From: Hungatella hathewayi
Lineage (GTDB): Bacteria > Bacillota > Clostridia > Lachnospirales > Lachnospiraceae
Direction of reading: 5' to 3'
NCBI GenBank assembly: GCA_025149285.1
Contig: CP102274.1
Span: 3,746,001-3,810,000 of the forward strand
Length of the DNA stretch: 64,000 bases
In this document: positions 8,914-19,400 of the stretch, piece by piece
How the letters are laid out: every line of letters begins with the position of its first letter
Position numbering within the stretch: the first letter of the stretch is position 1
Position numbers and translations under genes: made by a program
Notes under the pieces: model-generated
Told to the model about the DNA's origin: nothing
Database searches by the model: none
Seen by the model: only the letters and a program-made list of their open reading frames with translations

Positions 8914-10605
8914 CTATTCTCCTGCCTCTGCTGTATGCTGTGTAATCCGGAAGATGATAAATTCAGCCGGCCTCGATGGTGCGATTCCGATATTGCAAAT
9001 CAGCCGTCCCGCCATCATGTCGTCCTGGCTCATGGTGGAAGGTCCTATCTCCACAAAATACGCCTCGGACGAAGAGGCGCCGGCCAGCATTCCGTTTCTC
9101 CACAGATGTTCCAGGAAGTCAGCAATCGTCTTCTGAACTCTTGCCCAGAGAGTGGCGTCATTCGGCTCAAATACCACCCAGTTGGTGCTGGCCTTAATGC
9201 TCTGTTCCACAAAGATAAAAAGCCTTCTGACATTGATGTAGCGGAACGAGGGATCGCTGCCGGCCGTTCTCGCCCCCCAGATGCGGATGCCCTGGCCCGG
9301 CAGAGCGCGGATTAAGTTAATTCCCTCCGGAGCTAAAATATCCTGTTCGGCAGTCGTATAGTTGACCGAAAGTCCCGTACAGCTGATCGTCTCGTTGGCT
9401 GGCGCCTTGTGAACGCCCCGGTTGATGTCGCATCTCGAATATACGCCCATTACAGCGCCGGACGGCGGAAACATTCCAGGGCATTTCACAGTCCGGTCGA
9501 ACTGCTGGATCCAGGGGTGATACATGGCTGCATAGGTACTGTCGATTATGCTGCGAAATTCGATCAGCTCGCTCGTCTTCGTCATCTGCTTTGGCATATC
9601 GAGGACTGCCATGCGGCTCTTCAGATTTTCACAGTGACTCACGAGAGAGACCTCGACCGCCTGGGAGGTGATGCCCGTAACTGCCATGATACTGACGAAA
9701 TCATTTTCAAGAAACGCCTGGATTCCGGTTCGTTTTCCCGGTCCTGAGTCTTCGCCGATAAAGGTTCCGTCATTGACCAAAGCCAGAGTTCCGTCACTGC
9801 CTCCAGACAGTGTGACGCTTCCGTCGGATACACCTTCGCCCAGGATCATTTCTACCGGATTCTTCCATTTATCTTCCGGTGTGCACGTAATTTTAACCAG
9901 TTTGCTTTTTCCCATCCGTTTCTCCACATAATCGGGGGAAGTCTGGTTTAACGTCATTCCCTCGTAGCTTTCCACTTCATCTTCATATCGGACAGAAAGG
10001 TCGATCTCCAGGGAGGTCACCACATTGACAGGCACAATATTATTATCGACCGGGTTTACCGTAAATTCTTCCTCCATGGTGATTTCGCCGCCATAGACTG
10101 CCGCGATCCGGTTTACCTCGCCGTGAAACGATACGAGAACTCCCTCCAGGAAGCCCGCAGGTGATTTTGCACGGTAGACCCTGTCCCCAAGCTTTTCCAC
10201 CAGCTGCATCTTTTTCCGGCAGCTGGTGTTCACCGATATCATAATTTTATTGCCCCATTTTCCTTCGTCAACGGCTTCTGCGGTAAGAATTCCGTAAGTA
10301 CCGGCTGCCTTTTTTGCATCCGGCGGAACGACGCGCGCCACGAAGCAGCGGGTTCCTCCATTGACAAAAAACTGTTCTGCCGCGAATGCCAGGTAGCGAT
10401 ACTCTCCGTAGGTGATCTCATCTAAATATCCACCGAACTGCCTCTGAAAGTCAGCAAAGCTTGTGACCAGGGAGGGTGCCCCACAAGACGGCCCCTTCAC
10501 CGCCATACCTACAAATCCCGCCGTGCTTGTTCCGACGCCTTCCACTGCTCTGGGAGAATTATCATATTCCTCCACATAGACTCCCGGTGATAAATACTCT
10601 GCCAT
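8914..10605 (-). CDS. Contractile tail sheath protein, orphan
   Basis: A 563-residue protein of the phage tail sheath family, the contractile outer cylinder of myophages, R-type tailocins and extracellular contractile injection systems. The N-terminus is diagnostic (MAEYLSPGVYVEEYDNSPR, then STSTAGFVGMAVKGP). The C-terminal half has the conserved sheath core: GIRIWGARTAGSDPSFRYIN, then VRRLFIFVEQSI, a FEPND motif, FLEHLWRNGMLAGA, and a final IGIAPSRPAEFIIFRI strand. The style is closer to injection-system or tailocin sheaths than to T4 gp18, but that is a judgement by eye. The start was moved to the ATG at 10605 because AGGAG lies eight bases upstream. No tube, baseplate, LysM, spike or ATPase gene lies beside it; its 3' flank is the AraC fragment. 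Confidence 0.88.
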   Translation of the reverse strand: MAEYLSPGVYVEEYDNSPRAVEGVGTSTAGFVGMAVKGPSCGAPSLVTSFADFQRQFGGYLDEITYGEYRYLAFAAEQFFVNGGTRCFVARVVPPDAKKAAGTYGILTAEAVDEGKWGNKIMISVNTSCRKKMQLVEKLGDRVYRAKSPAGFLEGVLVSFHGEVNRIAAVYGGEITMEEEFTVNPVDNNIVPVNVVTSLEIDLSVRYEDEVESYEGMTLNQTSPDYVEKRMGKSKLVKITCTPEDKWKNPVEMILGEGVSDGSVTLSGGSDGTLALVNDGTFIGEDSGPGKRTGIQAFLENDFVSIMAVTGITSQAVEVSLVSHCENLKSRMAVLDMPKQMTKTSELIEFRSIIDSTYAAMYHPWIQQFDRTVKCPGMFPPSGAVMGVYSRCDINRGVHKAPANETISCTGLSVNYTTAEQDILAPEGINLIRALPGQGIRIWGARTAGSDPSFRYINVRRLFIFVEQSIKASTNWVVFEPNDATLWARVQKTIADFLEHLWRNGMLAGASSSEAYFVEIGPSTMSQDDMMAGRLICNIGIAPSRPAEFIIFRITQHTAEAGE

Positions 10606-10650
10606 TCTGTTCTCTCCTCTCGAGATATTTGATTGATCCATTTTTCAGTC

Positions 10651-11247
10651 TCATCTGTCCGGTGTACTTGACGGTGATTCCCCTTCTATGGACATTGTCC
10701 CGGTGTCATACGTGTCAAAATGAATACTCCGCTCCTTATACTCCCCCTCTTTCCCCTGTGTAAAGGTAAAAATGACTTCGTAATCACCGTTCTCTTCAAA
10801 TTCCGGCAGGGTATCTCCGCAGGACCAGCTTTCTTCAAAAAAATTCCAATTATCCTGATCATTTATCACGTTGTTTATTAAAAGTCCATTTTTTCCATAT
10901 TCAGTGCTGATAAAGCCGTATGCTTCATATTTTCCACTCTCTGATCTGCATAAGAATACGAGGGCGTCCTTTTGTCCGTCCTGCATTCCGCTCTCATAAT
11001 CCACTGCTCCGTCTAATCCCTGGCTATCTGCAATCGAATACATCACATCTATCAATGGCAGTGTCTGGCTTTCTGGTATCGTTCCGGACTCGCTGTTTTG
11101 TTCCATCATCGTAGTCTCTGCCACCTGTTCTTTATTTTCCTTATTGACTCCGCAGCCAGCCACACATGGCATCAGGAACAATACCGCAGCCGTACAGATG
11201 CATTTTTTTATTACTTTCAGGCTTATAGATAATTTTATAATAAACAC
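10651..11247 (-). CDS. Putative lipoprotein of unknown function
   Basis: Up to 198 residues. A hydrophobic N-terminal stretch ends in a lipobox (PCVAGCG), so the mature protein should be lipid-anchored outside the membrane. A Ser/Thr/Glu-rich linker follows, then a domain of about 130 residues with acidic beta-strands (YEAYGFISTEYGKNGLLINN) and a C-terminal acidic, Pro/Ser-rich tail. I do not recognise the family. The start is unclear: the only standard codon in frame before the signal peptide is GTG at 11247, which sits inside the GGGAG ribosome binding site, so an unusual ATT start or a lost native start is possible. It begins inside the truncated metallo-beta-lactamase frame. Confidence 0.6.
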   Translation of the reverse strand: MFIIKLSISLKVIKKCICTAAVLFLMPCVAGCGVNKENKEQVAETTMMEQNSESGTIPESQTLPLIDVMYSIADSQGLDGAVDYESGMQDGQKDALVFLCRSESGKYEAYGFISTEYGKNGLLINNVINDQDNWNFFEESWSCGDTLPEFEENGDYEVIFTFTQGKEGEYKERSIHFDTYDTGTMSIEGESPSSTPDR

Positions 11248-11507
11248 TCCCTTTCAATCTTTTCAAAGTATCTATGCCCGCCGATATGATCCCAGTGAAC
11301 ATGAGTAGTCATCACCGTGACAGGCAGTGAAGTCAGGCTGTCAACAATTTCTCTTATATTGCCAACTCCTAATCCTGTATCAATGAAAACAGCTTTTTCT
11401 GTCCCACATAATAAATAGCAATGTGTCTCTTCCCAGTGCTTATATTCACTAATCGCAAAGGTATCACTGTCAATTTTTTCAACGGAAAACCAACTTTTGA
11501 TATTCAT
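11235..11507 (-). pseudogene. MBL-fold metallohydrolase, 3' part deleted
   Basis: Ninety codons of a metallo-beta-lactamase-fold hydrolase. The 5' end is genuine: ATG at 11507 with AGGAG six bases upstream. The first metal motif is intact (THVHWDHIGGH) after the strand VFIDTGLG. The frame stops at ERECLL, just after this motif; the remaining two thirds of the usual 200-plus residues, including the later His and Asp ligands, are missing. The following lipoprotein gene starts within the last codons, so a deletion joined the two. It cannot form a complete active site. Confidence 0.75.
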
Positions 11508-11531
11508 ACATGTCTCCTAAAATTACGATAT

Positions 11532-11553
11532 GGCGGCTGTCAGTTCAGCCGCC
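11532..11553. other. GC-rich hairpin between methyltransferase and MBL remnant
   Basis: GGCGGCTG (11532-11539) and CAGCCGCC (11546-11553) form a perfect 8-base stem with a 6-base loop. No U-run follows it on the minus strand, so it may be a weak terminator or an RNA stabiliser downstream of the methyltransferase gene. Confidence 0.4.
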
Positions 11554-11590
11554 CCAAATCTTTAAGTCCATCTCCAGGCAAATCAGGAAT

Positions 11591-12376
11591 TTATTTCTTT
11601 TTTAATTCAGCAATAGCGCCATAATGCAAAATGCTAAATTCGGGAGGGGCGATTTTATTAAGAAGTTCCATATGCTCCTGCTCCCACGCCGCAATCTCTG
11701 CATCAGCAAGTGAGGCTCCAATCCCCCGGCAGGCTTTCATTCTTCCATTCCAGCTTTCACGGGTAAAAGGAACATTCAGAGGATATTCCTCATGATAAAC
11801 CAATTCAAATTCTTCACTGTAGCAAGCAGGTATCTGTATTGGGTGAATCGTTTCTCCTGCCCCGCTCCACTTAGGGCTGTATCTCAGCACAAGTTCCTCA
11901 CTGGCTCCTGCTATTTTATCTTCAAACGGCAGCCAGGCCATATATAGTACAAGAATGCGTCCATTTGGTTTCAGCATACGAGAAAGGGCCGGCATAATCT
12001 GTTCATGATTAAAATACCAGAAACACTGACAAGCAGTGATTACATCGAACGAATGGTCGGGAAAATCTATGTTTTCTGCGGATAATCCGTAATAGTCGAT
12101 ATCCATGCCCTGTGAAAGAATTTTTGCCTGTTTAATCTGACTTTCTGAAATATCTGTGCCTGTCCATTTTGCCCCATAACGATACATATTTCTTGGCAGT
12201 ACTCCCGTACCCGTACCCATATCGAGTATACTCTGACCGCTTATACATAATTTACGGTCTATGATTTTATCATAAAATTGCTGCGGATAAATATCGCGGT
12301 ACTTTGCATAGTCTTCCGAAGTTTTACTCCAGTCAAATGCCTTGCCGCCATCTATATTCTGATTTGTGATGCTCAT
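11591..12376 (-). CDS. Class I SAM-dependent methyltransferase
   Basis: A 261-residue cytoplasmic methyltransferase of the UbiE/Methyltransf_11 type. The SAM-binding glycine loop is clear (SILDMGTGTGVLPRNM), followed by TGTDIS (acidic end of the second strand) and the motif IV region FDVITACQCFWYFNHEQ. The C-terminal third is a substrate-recognition region with no obvious assignment, so it could act on a small molecule or a lipid. The ATG start has GGAGG eight bases upstream. It is probably co-transcribed with the truncated metallohydrolase that follows. The target is unknown. Confidence 0.82.
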   Translation of the reverse strand: MSITNQNIDGGKAFDWSKTSEDYAKYRDIYPQQFYDKIIDRKLCISGQSILDMGTGTGVLPRNMYRYGAKWTGTDISESQIKQAKILSQGMDIDYYGLSAENIDFPDHSFDVITACQCFWYFNHEQIMPALSRMLKPNGRILVLYMAWLPFEDKIAGASEELVLRYSPKWSGAGETIHPIQIPACYSEEFELVYHEEYPLNVPFTRESWNGRMKACRGIGASLADAEIAAWEQEHMELLNKIAPPEFSILHYGAIAELKKK

Positions 12377-12462
12377 ATTTTATACCTCCAAAGTTTATTG
12401 AATAAGAAAATTCACTCATGTCCCGGCAAAAGCGCACGCCTGCCGGCTATGCCTCTGTACAA

Positions 12463-14148
12463 TTAATACTCTGGCCGGCTGACATGAAGTTTAAAACGGC
12501 TTACCCTGCTTTTTAGAACCTGAGACTGTCCGTAGAGCTCTTCGGACGCGGCAGCCGACTCCTCCGCTGTGGCAGAATTGGTCTGTACTATATCGGATAT
12601 CTGGTCGATGCCTGTAGAAACCATTTCAGTCGCGGCCGCCTGCCTTTTTGAAGCCTCCGCGATTTGATTTATTTTAGATATCATCTCATCGGTACCGCCA
12701 GCTATATTCCTAAGCGAGGCTGCAGTCTCCTCCGCTACTTTCGTACCATAAACTACCGCAGCGAGAGACTGCTCGATCAACGCCTCCGTGCTCTTGGAAG
12801 CATCGGATGATCTGGTTGCCAGGCTGCGCACCTCTTGAGCCACCACGGAAAACCCTTTTCCTGATTCACCTGCCCGTGCTGCCTCCACAGCGGCATTGAG
12901 CGCCAATATATTGGTTTGGAATGCAATATCATCAATGGTCTTTATGATTGATCTGATTTGCGTTGAATTCTGATTTATCTTTTCCATCGCGTTTTTCATT
13001 TCCTGCATCTGCTGATTGCAGGCCAGAATATTCGCGCCCATTTCACCTGCCGCTGTTTTTACCACCTGTGAGGTTTCCGCATTCTCTTTCACCTGCTGGG
13101 ATATCTCTGACATGGTCGCTGCCAGCTCTTCCACCGAGCTTGCCTGCGCAATAACCCCCTGTGAAAGGATCTGTGCACCATTCGAAACCTGGTCGGCCCC
13201 ATTGGCAACCTGGTCGGAGAACATATTGATTTCTGAAATGGTCTCATTCAGAGAGTTAAGTACAATCAGCAGTGATTCCTGTACAGGCAGAAAATCCCCC
13301 TGGAAATCGTCATAGTGCGGTATTTCCAGATTGCTGTCAGCCAACTGCCGCATAACCCTGGAAATCGCATCCATGTAATAGGAAATCTTGTCTGACATCT
13401 GCCGCATACTGTTTGAAAGGCTTCCCAACTCATCCTTTGATGCATAGTTTACATCGATTTTCAGATGTCCCTGCTCCATCTGCCTTGCCGCAGCTTCCAG
13501 TTCCTTAATCGGCCTGGTAATGCCGCGGGTAATATAAATGCCAAAAAACACACTTACAAGTACGCTGGCTATCCCCAATACAGACAAAATGGTAATAAAT
13601 TTCGTCTGCATGGCATGCAGGTTTACAATCAGCTCATCCGCTTTTCTGTCCGCTATTTCAATCAGTTCATCCAGTTCCGCCTGTGCTTTGTGGATGGTTA
13701 TGATATTGTTTGCTTCCATATAAGCAGAGGCTTCCGCCTTTTGATTCTGTACTGCAAGCTCCAGGACATGCTCGCGCTGTGGTGCAAGTTCGTCCAGGGC
13801 TGCCTGGAGCCGTTCAACAATTGCCTGGTCTCCTAAAAAATCTTTCTGAATGACAGGAATCTGTTCCTGAATTTTTCTTTCCCATGCCCTGGCATTCTCT
13901 AACGCCTGCTCTGTATTCGCCTGACTGGTACTGGAGATGGCACGAAATACTGATTTCTGCATCGCCTCAAAGCTGGAATTGACAGTGTTCGCCGCATTCA
14001 GGACTCGGAAAGGACCATTGTAGAACACCTCAACTTTTGATCTGATACTGATTAAATTTCCAATACTCACGACTATACTGATAACTAATAAACTCAAAAT
14101 AAATCCATAAGAAATCGTGAGTTTTCTACTGACTTTTAAATTCTTCAT
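12463..14148 (-). CDS. Methyl-accepting chemotaxis protein (second)
   Basis: A 561-residue chemoreceptor with the same layout as the one at 3662-5338: an N-terminal membrane helix (about 12-34), a four-helix-bundle type extracellular sensor, a second helix (about 184-206), HAMP, and a cytoplasmic signalling domain. The tip is fully canonical ([20 protein letters not shown]), and flanking helices carry [18 protein letters not shown] methylation sequences. It ends LHVSRPEY with no CheR tether. ATG with AGGAGG ten bases upstream. It follows the GGDEF-EAL gene by 95 bases on the same strand, so it may be the last gene of a signalling operon. Confidence 0.92.
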   Translation of the reverse strand: MKNLKVSRKLTISYGFILSLLVISIVVSIGNLISIRSKVEVFYNGPFRVLNAANTVNSSFEAMQKSVFRAISSTSQANTEQALENARAWERKIQEQIPVIQKDFLGDQAIVERLQAALDELAPQREHVLELAVQNQKAEASAYMEANNIITIHKAQAELDELIEIADRKADELIVNLHAMQTKFITILSVLGIASVLVSVFFGIYITRGITRPIKELEAAARQMEQGHLKIDVNYASKDELGSLSNSMRQMSDKISYYMDAISRVMRQLADSNLEIPHYDDFQGDFLPVQESLLIVLNSLNETISEINMFSDQVANGADQVSNGAQILSQGVIAQASSVEELAATMSEISQQVKENAETSQVVKTAAGEMGANILACNQQMQEMKNAMEKINQNSTQIRSIIKTIDDIAFQTNILALNAAVEAARAGESGKGFSVVAQEVRSLATRSSDASKSTEALIEQSLAAVVYGTKVAEETAASLRNIAGGTDEMISKINQIAEASKRQAAATEMVSTGIDQISDIVQTNSATAEESAAASEELYGQSQVLKSRVSRFKLHVSRPEY

Positions 14149-14243
14149 AGCTCTCTTTCCTCCTGTTACCGGCGATTACGTCCAGCCATCCCCCTGACGC
14201 TTCATCTCTGTCCGGGACTTTTTCAAATTCCATTTGACCGGAA

Positions 14244-16406
14244 TCATTCCATTTTATCCGTTCCATCATGACCAGACTGAATCCAAACAGAGGTTCCCAG
14301 CATTTGTTCCTTCTTTAATAATGCCAAAAATGATTCCGCGCTCATCGGTTTGGCAAAATAGTAGCCCTGTCCATAGTCACAATGATATTGATGCAGCAGA
14401 TCCAGCTGCTCCACGGTCTCTATCCCTTCGGCTAAAGAGCGTGTCATGGGCAGTTCGCGGCAGATCTGCATCGTATTTTTCATGACAATGCGGCTCTTTG
14501 CATCGCTGCTTAATTTATCAACCAGAGACTTGTCAAATTTAATCTCATTAAAATCAAGTGTGGTCAAAATAGAAAGGTTGGAGTATTTCGAACCAAAATC
14601 ATCCAGGGAAACTGAAAAGCCCTCAGCCACAATCTGGTTCATTAAATCAATCAATTGCTGCGGATCCAATTTACTGATGCTTTCCGTTACCTCTATGGTA
14701 ATCTTCTCCGCGGGGACTTCATATTTCCGGCAGATCTGTTTGATCTGCGTCACAATATCAGAGGCCATCAGCGTGACACGGGAAAAATTAGAGGAAATAT
14801 GGGTATCAATCCCCTGCCTTTTCCAGTTCTGCCAATCGGCACAGACGGTCTCGAATACAAATAAATCCAAATGGCAGATGACACGCTCCCTTTCATAGTG
14901 AGGAATAAAACGGTCCGGCAGAATTAAAGTTCCCCGCTTGCTCCATTTTCGCACCAGGGCTTCTGCCCCCATAATCCGTCCGGTTTTCAGACAGATCTGC
15001 GGCTGATAATAAACCCCGAAACGATGGTCGGCAATATCCCTTAAAAGCTCCGTGGCAATGCCGGCACGTGCCATTCTGTCCCCCTGCAGAACGGCATGGT
15101 AATACCGCTGTTTTTCTGCATACATTAAATCATCGGCCTTCAGGATTTCTTCATCGGCAGATACATTGCCTTCTTTCCAGGTATGGCCAATGGATACGTC
15201 ATACTCTTTGTTCCTGTCAAAATCCCGGATCAGCTTCTCCGTAAGCGTCTGGAAGTCCTGCTTTCCTATATCTGCGCAGATTACCGTAAACTCATCTCCG
15301 CCCACCCGGTATGCAGAATTCTCCACCCGTGATTTCAGGATATCTGCCACTTTTTTTATTACCCTGTCCCCATATTTATGACCATTGCTGTCGTTGATTT
15401 TCTTCATCCCGTTGATGTCGATGTAGATAACGCCCAGCGAACGCAGGGTCTGGTGAGAAAGTCTGTCCAGCATTTTTATGTAGCTGTTCCGGTTTTGCAG
15501 GCCGGTGAGTAAATCCGTGTAGCTGAATAGTTCCAGATTCTGAATCAGCCTGCGCCGTTCCATTTCCTCCAGCACAAAGCTGCATACACTGCGAAGCAGC
15601 GATAGGTCCCCCGTACTTTCCATGGGATTGTCAACACCAAGAAAGCCAATAATCTGACCATTTTTCTTAAGCGGAGCGGCCGCAAGGCTCTCAATTCCCT
15701 GGTCTTTTAAAATACGGTAATCAGGAGAATCTGTCTCCAGGTCCCTGTCCAGCGAAGTAATAAAAAACTCCCCGTCAAGCTCAAATTTATGGTTCCAATC
15801 CCGGATGTATTCTATTGGGATTTCCTGCAGGAGATCCAATTGAGGCTTTATATTGGGGGCGCACCACTCAAATGTATTTTTAATTTGATTCTTTCTGTAT
15901 TCAAAGATATATGCCCGGTCAGCGGCATAAAAGCGACCGATAATCTCTAAAAAACGATTCACGGCAGCGTTGACATCTGCTTCACTGGAAAGTGTCTGAA
16001 TACAATCCACCAATGTTTCTTCCACTGTAAGACGGTTCGAAACACGGTCAAATTTTTCCTTTTGGGCTGTAACATCCCGTGCAATCTCAAGTCGGCAGTA
16101 TTTTCCTTCATACATGACCAGGATATCTGTAATGTCAAACCACATCTGAAGCTTTTCATTATAATGCTCCCAATGATATGGCTGGCCTGGAACCAGCTTG
16201 CTGTTGGTACAAAAGGGACAGACACTGTCCAGCCCCTGTATCAGCTCATAGCATTTCTTCCCATAAGTGTCCTGTACATGCTCAAATCCATAGAGGGAGG
16301 CTGCTGCCTGAGTCATATATATAATCTCGTTAGTATCCGTATCTGTCGCATACGCCACCAGATTTTGCTGGTTAATAATTAATCGTTCAAAAAAAGATTC
16401 TCTCAC
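14244..16406 (-). CDS. PAS-GAF-GGDEF-EAL cyclic-di-GMP protein (second)
   Basis: A 720-residue cytoplasmic protein. Order: PAS (about 5-130) with an unusual Cys-rich loop (CYELIQGLDSVCPFC), GAF (about 140-295), GGDEF (about 300-455, YRVGGDEF intact) and EAL (about 465-705). The phosphodiesterase residues are in place: AEALVRKW, SNFSRVTL, EVTESISK, LDDFGSKYSN, IKFDKS, AEGIETVEQ and GQGYYFAKP. The close-set cysteines could hold a metal or sense redox state (inference). GTG start (16404-16406) with GGGAGG six bases upstream. It lies 65 bases downstream of the 1134-residue protein gene. Confidence 0.9.
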   Translation of the reverse strand: MRESFFERLIINQQNLVAYATDTDTNEIIYMTQAAASLYGFEHVQDTYGKKCYELIQGLDSVCPFCTNSKLVPGQPYHWEHYNEKLQMWFDITDILVMYEGKYCRLEIARDVTAQKEKFDRVSNRLTVEETLVDCIQTLSSEADVNAAVNRFLEIIGRFYAADRAYIFEYRKNQIKNTFEWCAPNIKPQLDLLQEIPIEYIRDWNHKFELDGEFFITSLDRDLETDSPDYRILKDQGIESLAAAPLKKNGQIIGFLGVDNPMESTGDLSLLRSVCSFVLEEMERRRLIQNLELFSYTDLLTGLQNRNSYIKMLDRLSHQTLRSLGVIYIDINGMKKINDSNGHKYGDRVIKKVADILKSRVENSAYRVGGDEFTVICADIGKQDFQTLTEKLIRDFDRNKEYDVSIGHTWKEGNVSADEEILKADDLMYAEKQRYYHAVLQGDRMARAGIATELLRDIADHRFGVYYQPQICLKTGRIMGAEALVRKWSKRGTLILPDRFIPHYERERVICHLDLFVFETVCADWQNWKRQGIDTHISSNFSRVTLMASDIVTQIKQICRKYEVPAEKITIEVTESISKLDPQQLIDLMNQIVAEGFSVSLDDFGSKYSNLSILTTLDFNEIKFDKSLVDKLSSDAKSRIVMKNTMQICRELPMTRSLAEGIETVEQLDLLHQYHCDYGQGYYFAKPMSAESFLALLKKEQMLGTSVWIQSGHDGTDKME

Positions 16407-16471
16407 AGTATACCTCCCGAATCATCAGCACGCTGATCAATCATTGTATTTAAATGCCTTCTGGCCGTTAT

Positions 16472-19400
16472 TCAATTGTTCACTCTGATCAGCACGCTTC
16501 TGTTACGGCCGTTTCGCTTAGCCTGATAAAGCGCGTCATCTGCCCGGCGGATCAGATCATCCGGACAGGTATCCTCTGTTGTTTGGAACACAGCGCCAAT
16601 GCTGATGGAAGTTGTAAAAATGTTTCCCTGATATTCCATCTGCATATGCGGAATCTGCTCTACGAGACGGTTCAGTATCTGCGATACAAGCCCATGCTCT
16701 GTCTCATACAGCAGGAACAGGAATTCATCCCCGCCGAATCTCCCCACTACCGTGCCTGCCGGAAGCAGCTCCCTGACCCTTTTCATGACACACTTCAGGG
16801 TCATATCCCCCGCCTCATGGCCATAGGTATCATTGACATTCTTGAATCCGTCCAGATCAAGGAGTCCCAGAACGACAGAGTCTTCTCCCGTTCCTTCCTG
16901 AAACTGTCCCGACAGGATTTCTATGAAGTACTCGCGGGTCAGACAGCCTGTCAGGGCATCATAGCAGGCCTGTTTTTTCAGCCGTTCAATGATTTCCATA
17001 GTACGCTTCAGTTCACGCAGATCCCGGCTGTAGGCAATAATAATGTCTTCATCATTGTTTCCAATGACCGCCTTCACCAGTGTGACCTCACATGGGATGC
17101 TCTCTCCTTTTCTGTTTACATAGACCCACTCAAAAACATAGCGCCTGTTATTTTGGATTTCGCGCATTGTCCGTTTTCTCTTCTCCACGCTGACAGATCC
17201 ATCCGGCTGATAGAGGGGCATAAAGCTGTCAAAATCATGCAGAACCTCCTCTTTATCCGTGGCTCCCAGCATTTCAACGGCTACCTGGTTACAGTCCAGC
17301 GCTTCCTGCCGCATATTCCAGAGTACACAGGCAAGGGGGGAAGAATCCACCATCGCCCGGACGCGCCTGGCCATCAGGCGCTCCGCCTTTTCAGCCCTGA
17401 GCTGGTCGCGGAGATCTCTGGTATAACCGGCAACCATGGCACTGCCGTCTTCCTCCAATCCATCGATACGTACCAGCGTAATTTCAGCTGGAATCAATTC
17501 ACCATCTGTTTTTTGGTGCAGCCAGTGAAACTGAACGCGTCCCACCTGCATCGCTTCCCTGATTCTCTCTTTCGCCTTCTCAGAGCTCAGACTGCCATCC
17601 GGCTGCCGTTCCGGAGACAGTTGGTTAAAATGATCGAGGTATTCCTGTTCACTGTCCAATCCAAAAAGCTTCGGTGCCTCCCGGTTACACATAATGTTGT
17701 GAAACTCCTTGTCCCAGAGATTGAGACAGAGCGGGGTCGCGTCCAACAGCGCCTTGAGCCGCATCCGGAACTTCGAACGTTTTTCTTCCAATTCGATTTC
17801 CCCGCGAAGGTCCCGGGTATAGCTGGCCACAACAAAGTCCTCCTGGTACGGAAGCCGTACGGAAATCACCTCGACGGGAATACTCTCCCCTTCTTTATCA
17901 CAGTGCAGCCACTTAAATTCTGAATACCCGGCAGCAAATGCCTCCGCGATTTTCTCGTGTACCAGTTCAATGGAAGTACGGCCATCCGGCTGATGCAGAG
18001 GTGAAAAACGATAGAAATGTTCTATAATCTCCTCTTTTCCTTCTGCCCTGAACAGTTGGACCGCTTTCTCATTACAGGCCATAATTTCAGACTGACGATT
18101 CCAGAGCATCAGGCACAAAGGGGTTGCATTCATCATGGCAAACAGCAGTTCTCTGCTGTTTGCCAGTTTTTTTTGGAACTTCATCCGATCACTGGAAATT
18201 TCCAGGACTTTATTGTCATAACTGGAGGTAAGATATTTCTGGAAAAATGCCTCCGGCTCCATTGGTCTGGAAATGTAAAAACCCTGGACCATATCCGCAT
18301 TGAGCAGGCTGATCGTTTCCCATTCCTCCTTTGTCTCAACCCCCTCCATACAAACCGCTTTGCCGAGATTATGGCACAGACGGATGACAGACTCCACAAA
18401 GTCGTGATTATACTGGCTGATATGCAGCGCCTTAACAAAATAGCGGTCAATCTTCACAACATCCATGCCGATTTCGGCCAGACGGCCAAGCGAAGAATAA
18501 CCGGTTCCAAAGTCATCCATGGATAACTCAATACGCATCTCGTTTAAACGTTCCAGCGAATCATTGACATTGGCATCGTTTGTTATGAAGTAGCTCTCCG
18601 TCAACTCCAGCGCCAGGTTCCGCGCGGGAAGGCTGTACTTTTGCAGCAGCGCCTCCACTTTGTCACAGAAACCGGAATCCCTCAGCTGTACAAAGGACAC
18701 GTTGACGTCCATTACAAAGTCAGAATTTTGCTCCGTCCAGACTTTACAGGCAATAATGGCCTGTTCAAGAACCCACAGGCCTACGGGGAGGATCAGACGG
18801 CTGCTTTCCAGCAGAGGGATGAACTCTACCGGCGATATCTCCTTCCCATCCGGCATCCGGTACCTCAGGAGGGCCTCGGCCCCCCGTACCTCCAGGGTAT
18901 CTGCGCCGCAGATCGGCTGGAATACCAGACGGAACCCCTGAAAGCCATTATCTGCACTCTGCGCCAGACAATGGGAAAGCTGGAGCTCGTCAAGCAGCCC
19001 GGCAGTGAATTCCACACACTGGTTTTTCCCGTTTTCCTTGGCTTGTCTTAATGCAGCGCAGGCTCCTTTCTCCAGTTCCACCCAGCTGTGTGCTTCCTCC
19101 GGATAAGCGATGATCCCTCCGGACACCGTGAACCGATAGGCGCATCCGTTGACCCGGTGGGGTCCGGAAGCATACTGTCGGATATCCTCGTAAATCCGGA
19201 GCATCTCCTCCCGCCGGACATGATTTCCGGAGAGCAGAAACTGATCTCCGTCATAACGGTAAAGCTTCACCTGTTCCGGAAGCATCTTTAGGATTTCCTG
19301 CGCTGTTGTCCGCAGCACAAGGTCACCAAAGCTGTGGCTGTTCAAGATATTGATGTTTTTAAAACCATCAATTCCCAGAAGCAGGAGCTCCTCATGAAAG

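Noticed and set aside
7163..10641. A prophage or tailocin cluster around the sheath gene
   Set aside because: Only the sheath is recognisable. The neighbours are a cell-wall-binding protein remnant, an AraC tail and a lipoprotein, so a cluster cannot be claimed.
14234..17923. Long plus-strand frames opposite the cyclic-di-GMP genes (for example 16454-17923, 489 codons)
   Set aside because: They run antisense to well-supported GGDEF/EAL/PAS genes, have no ribosome binding sites and show no family features. They are by-products of codon bias.
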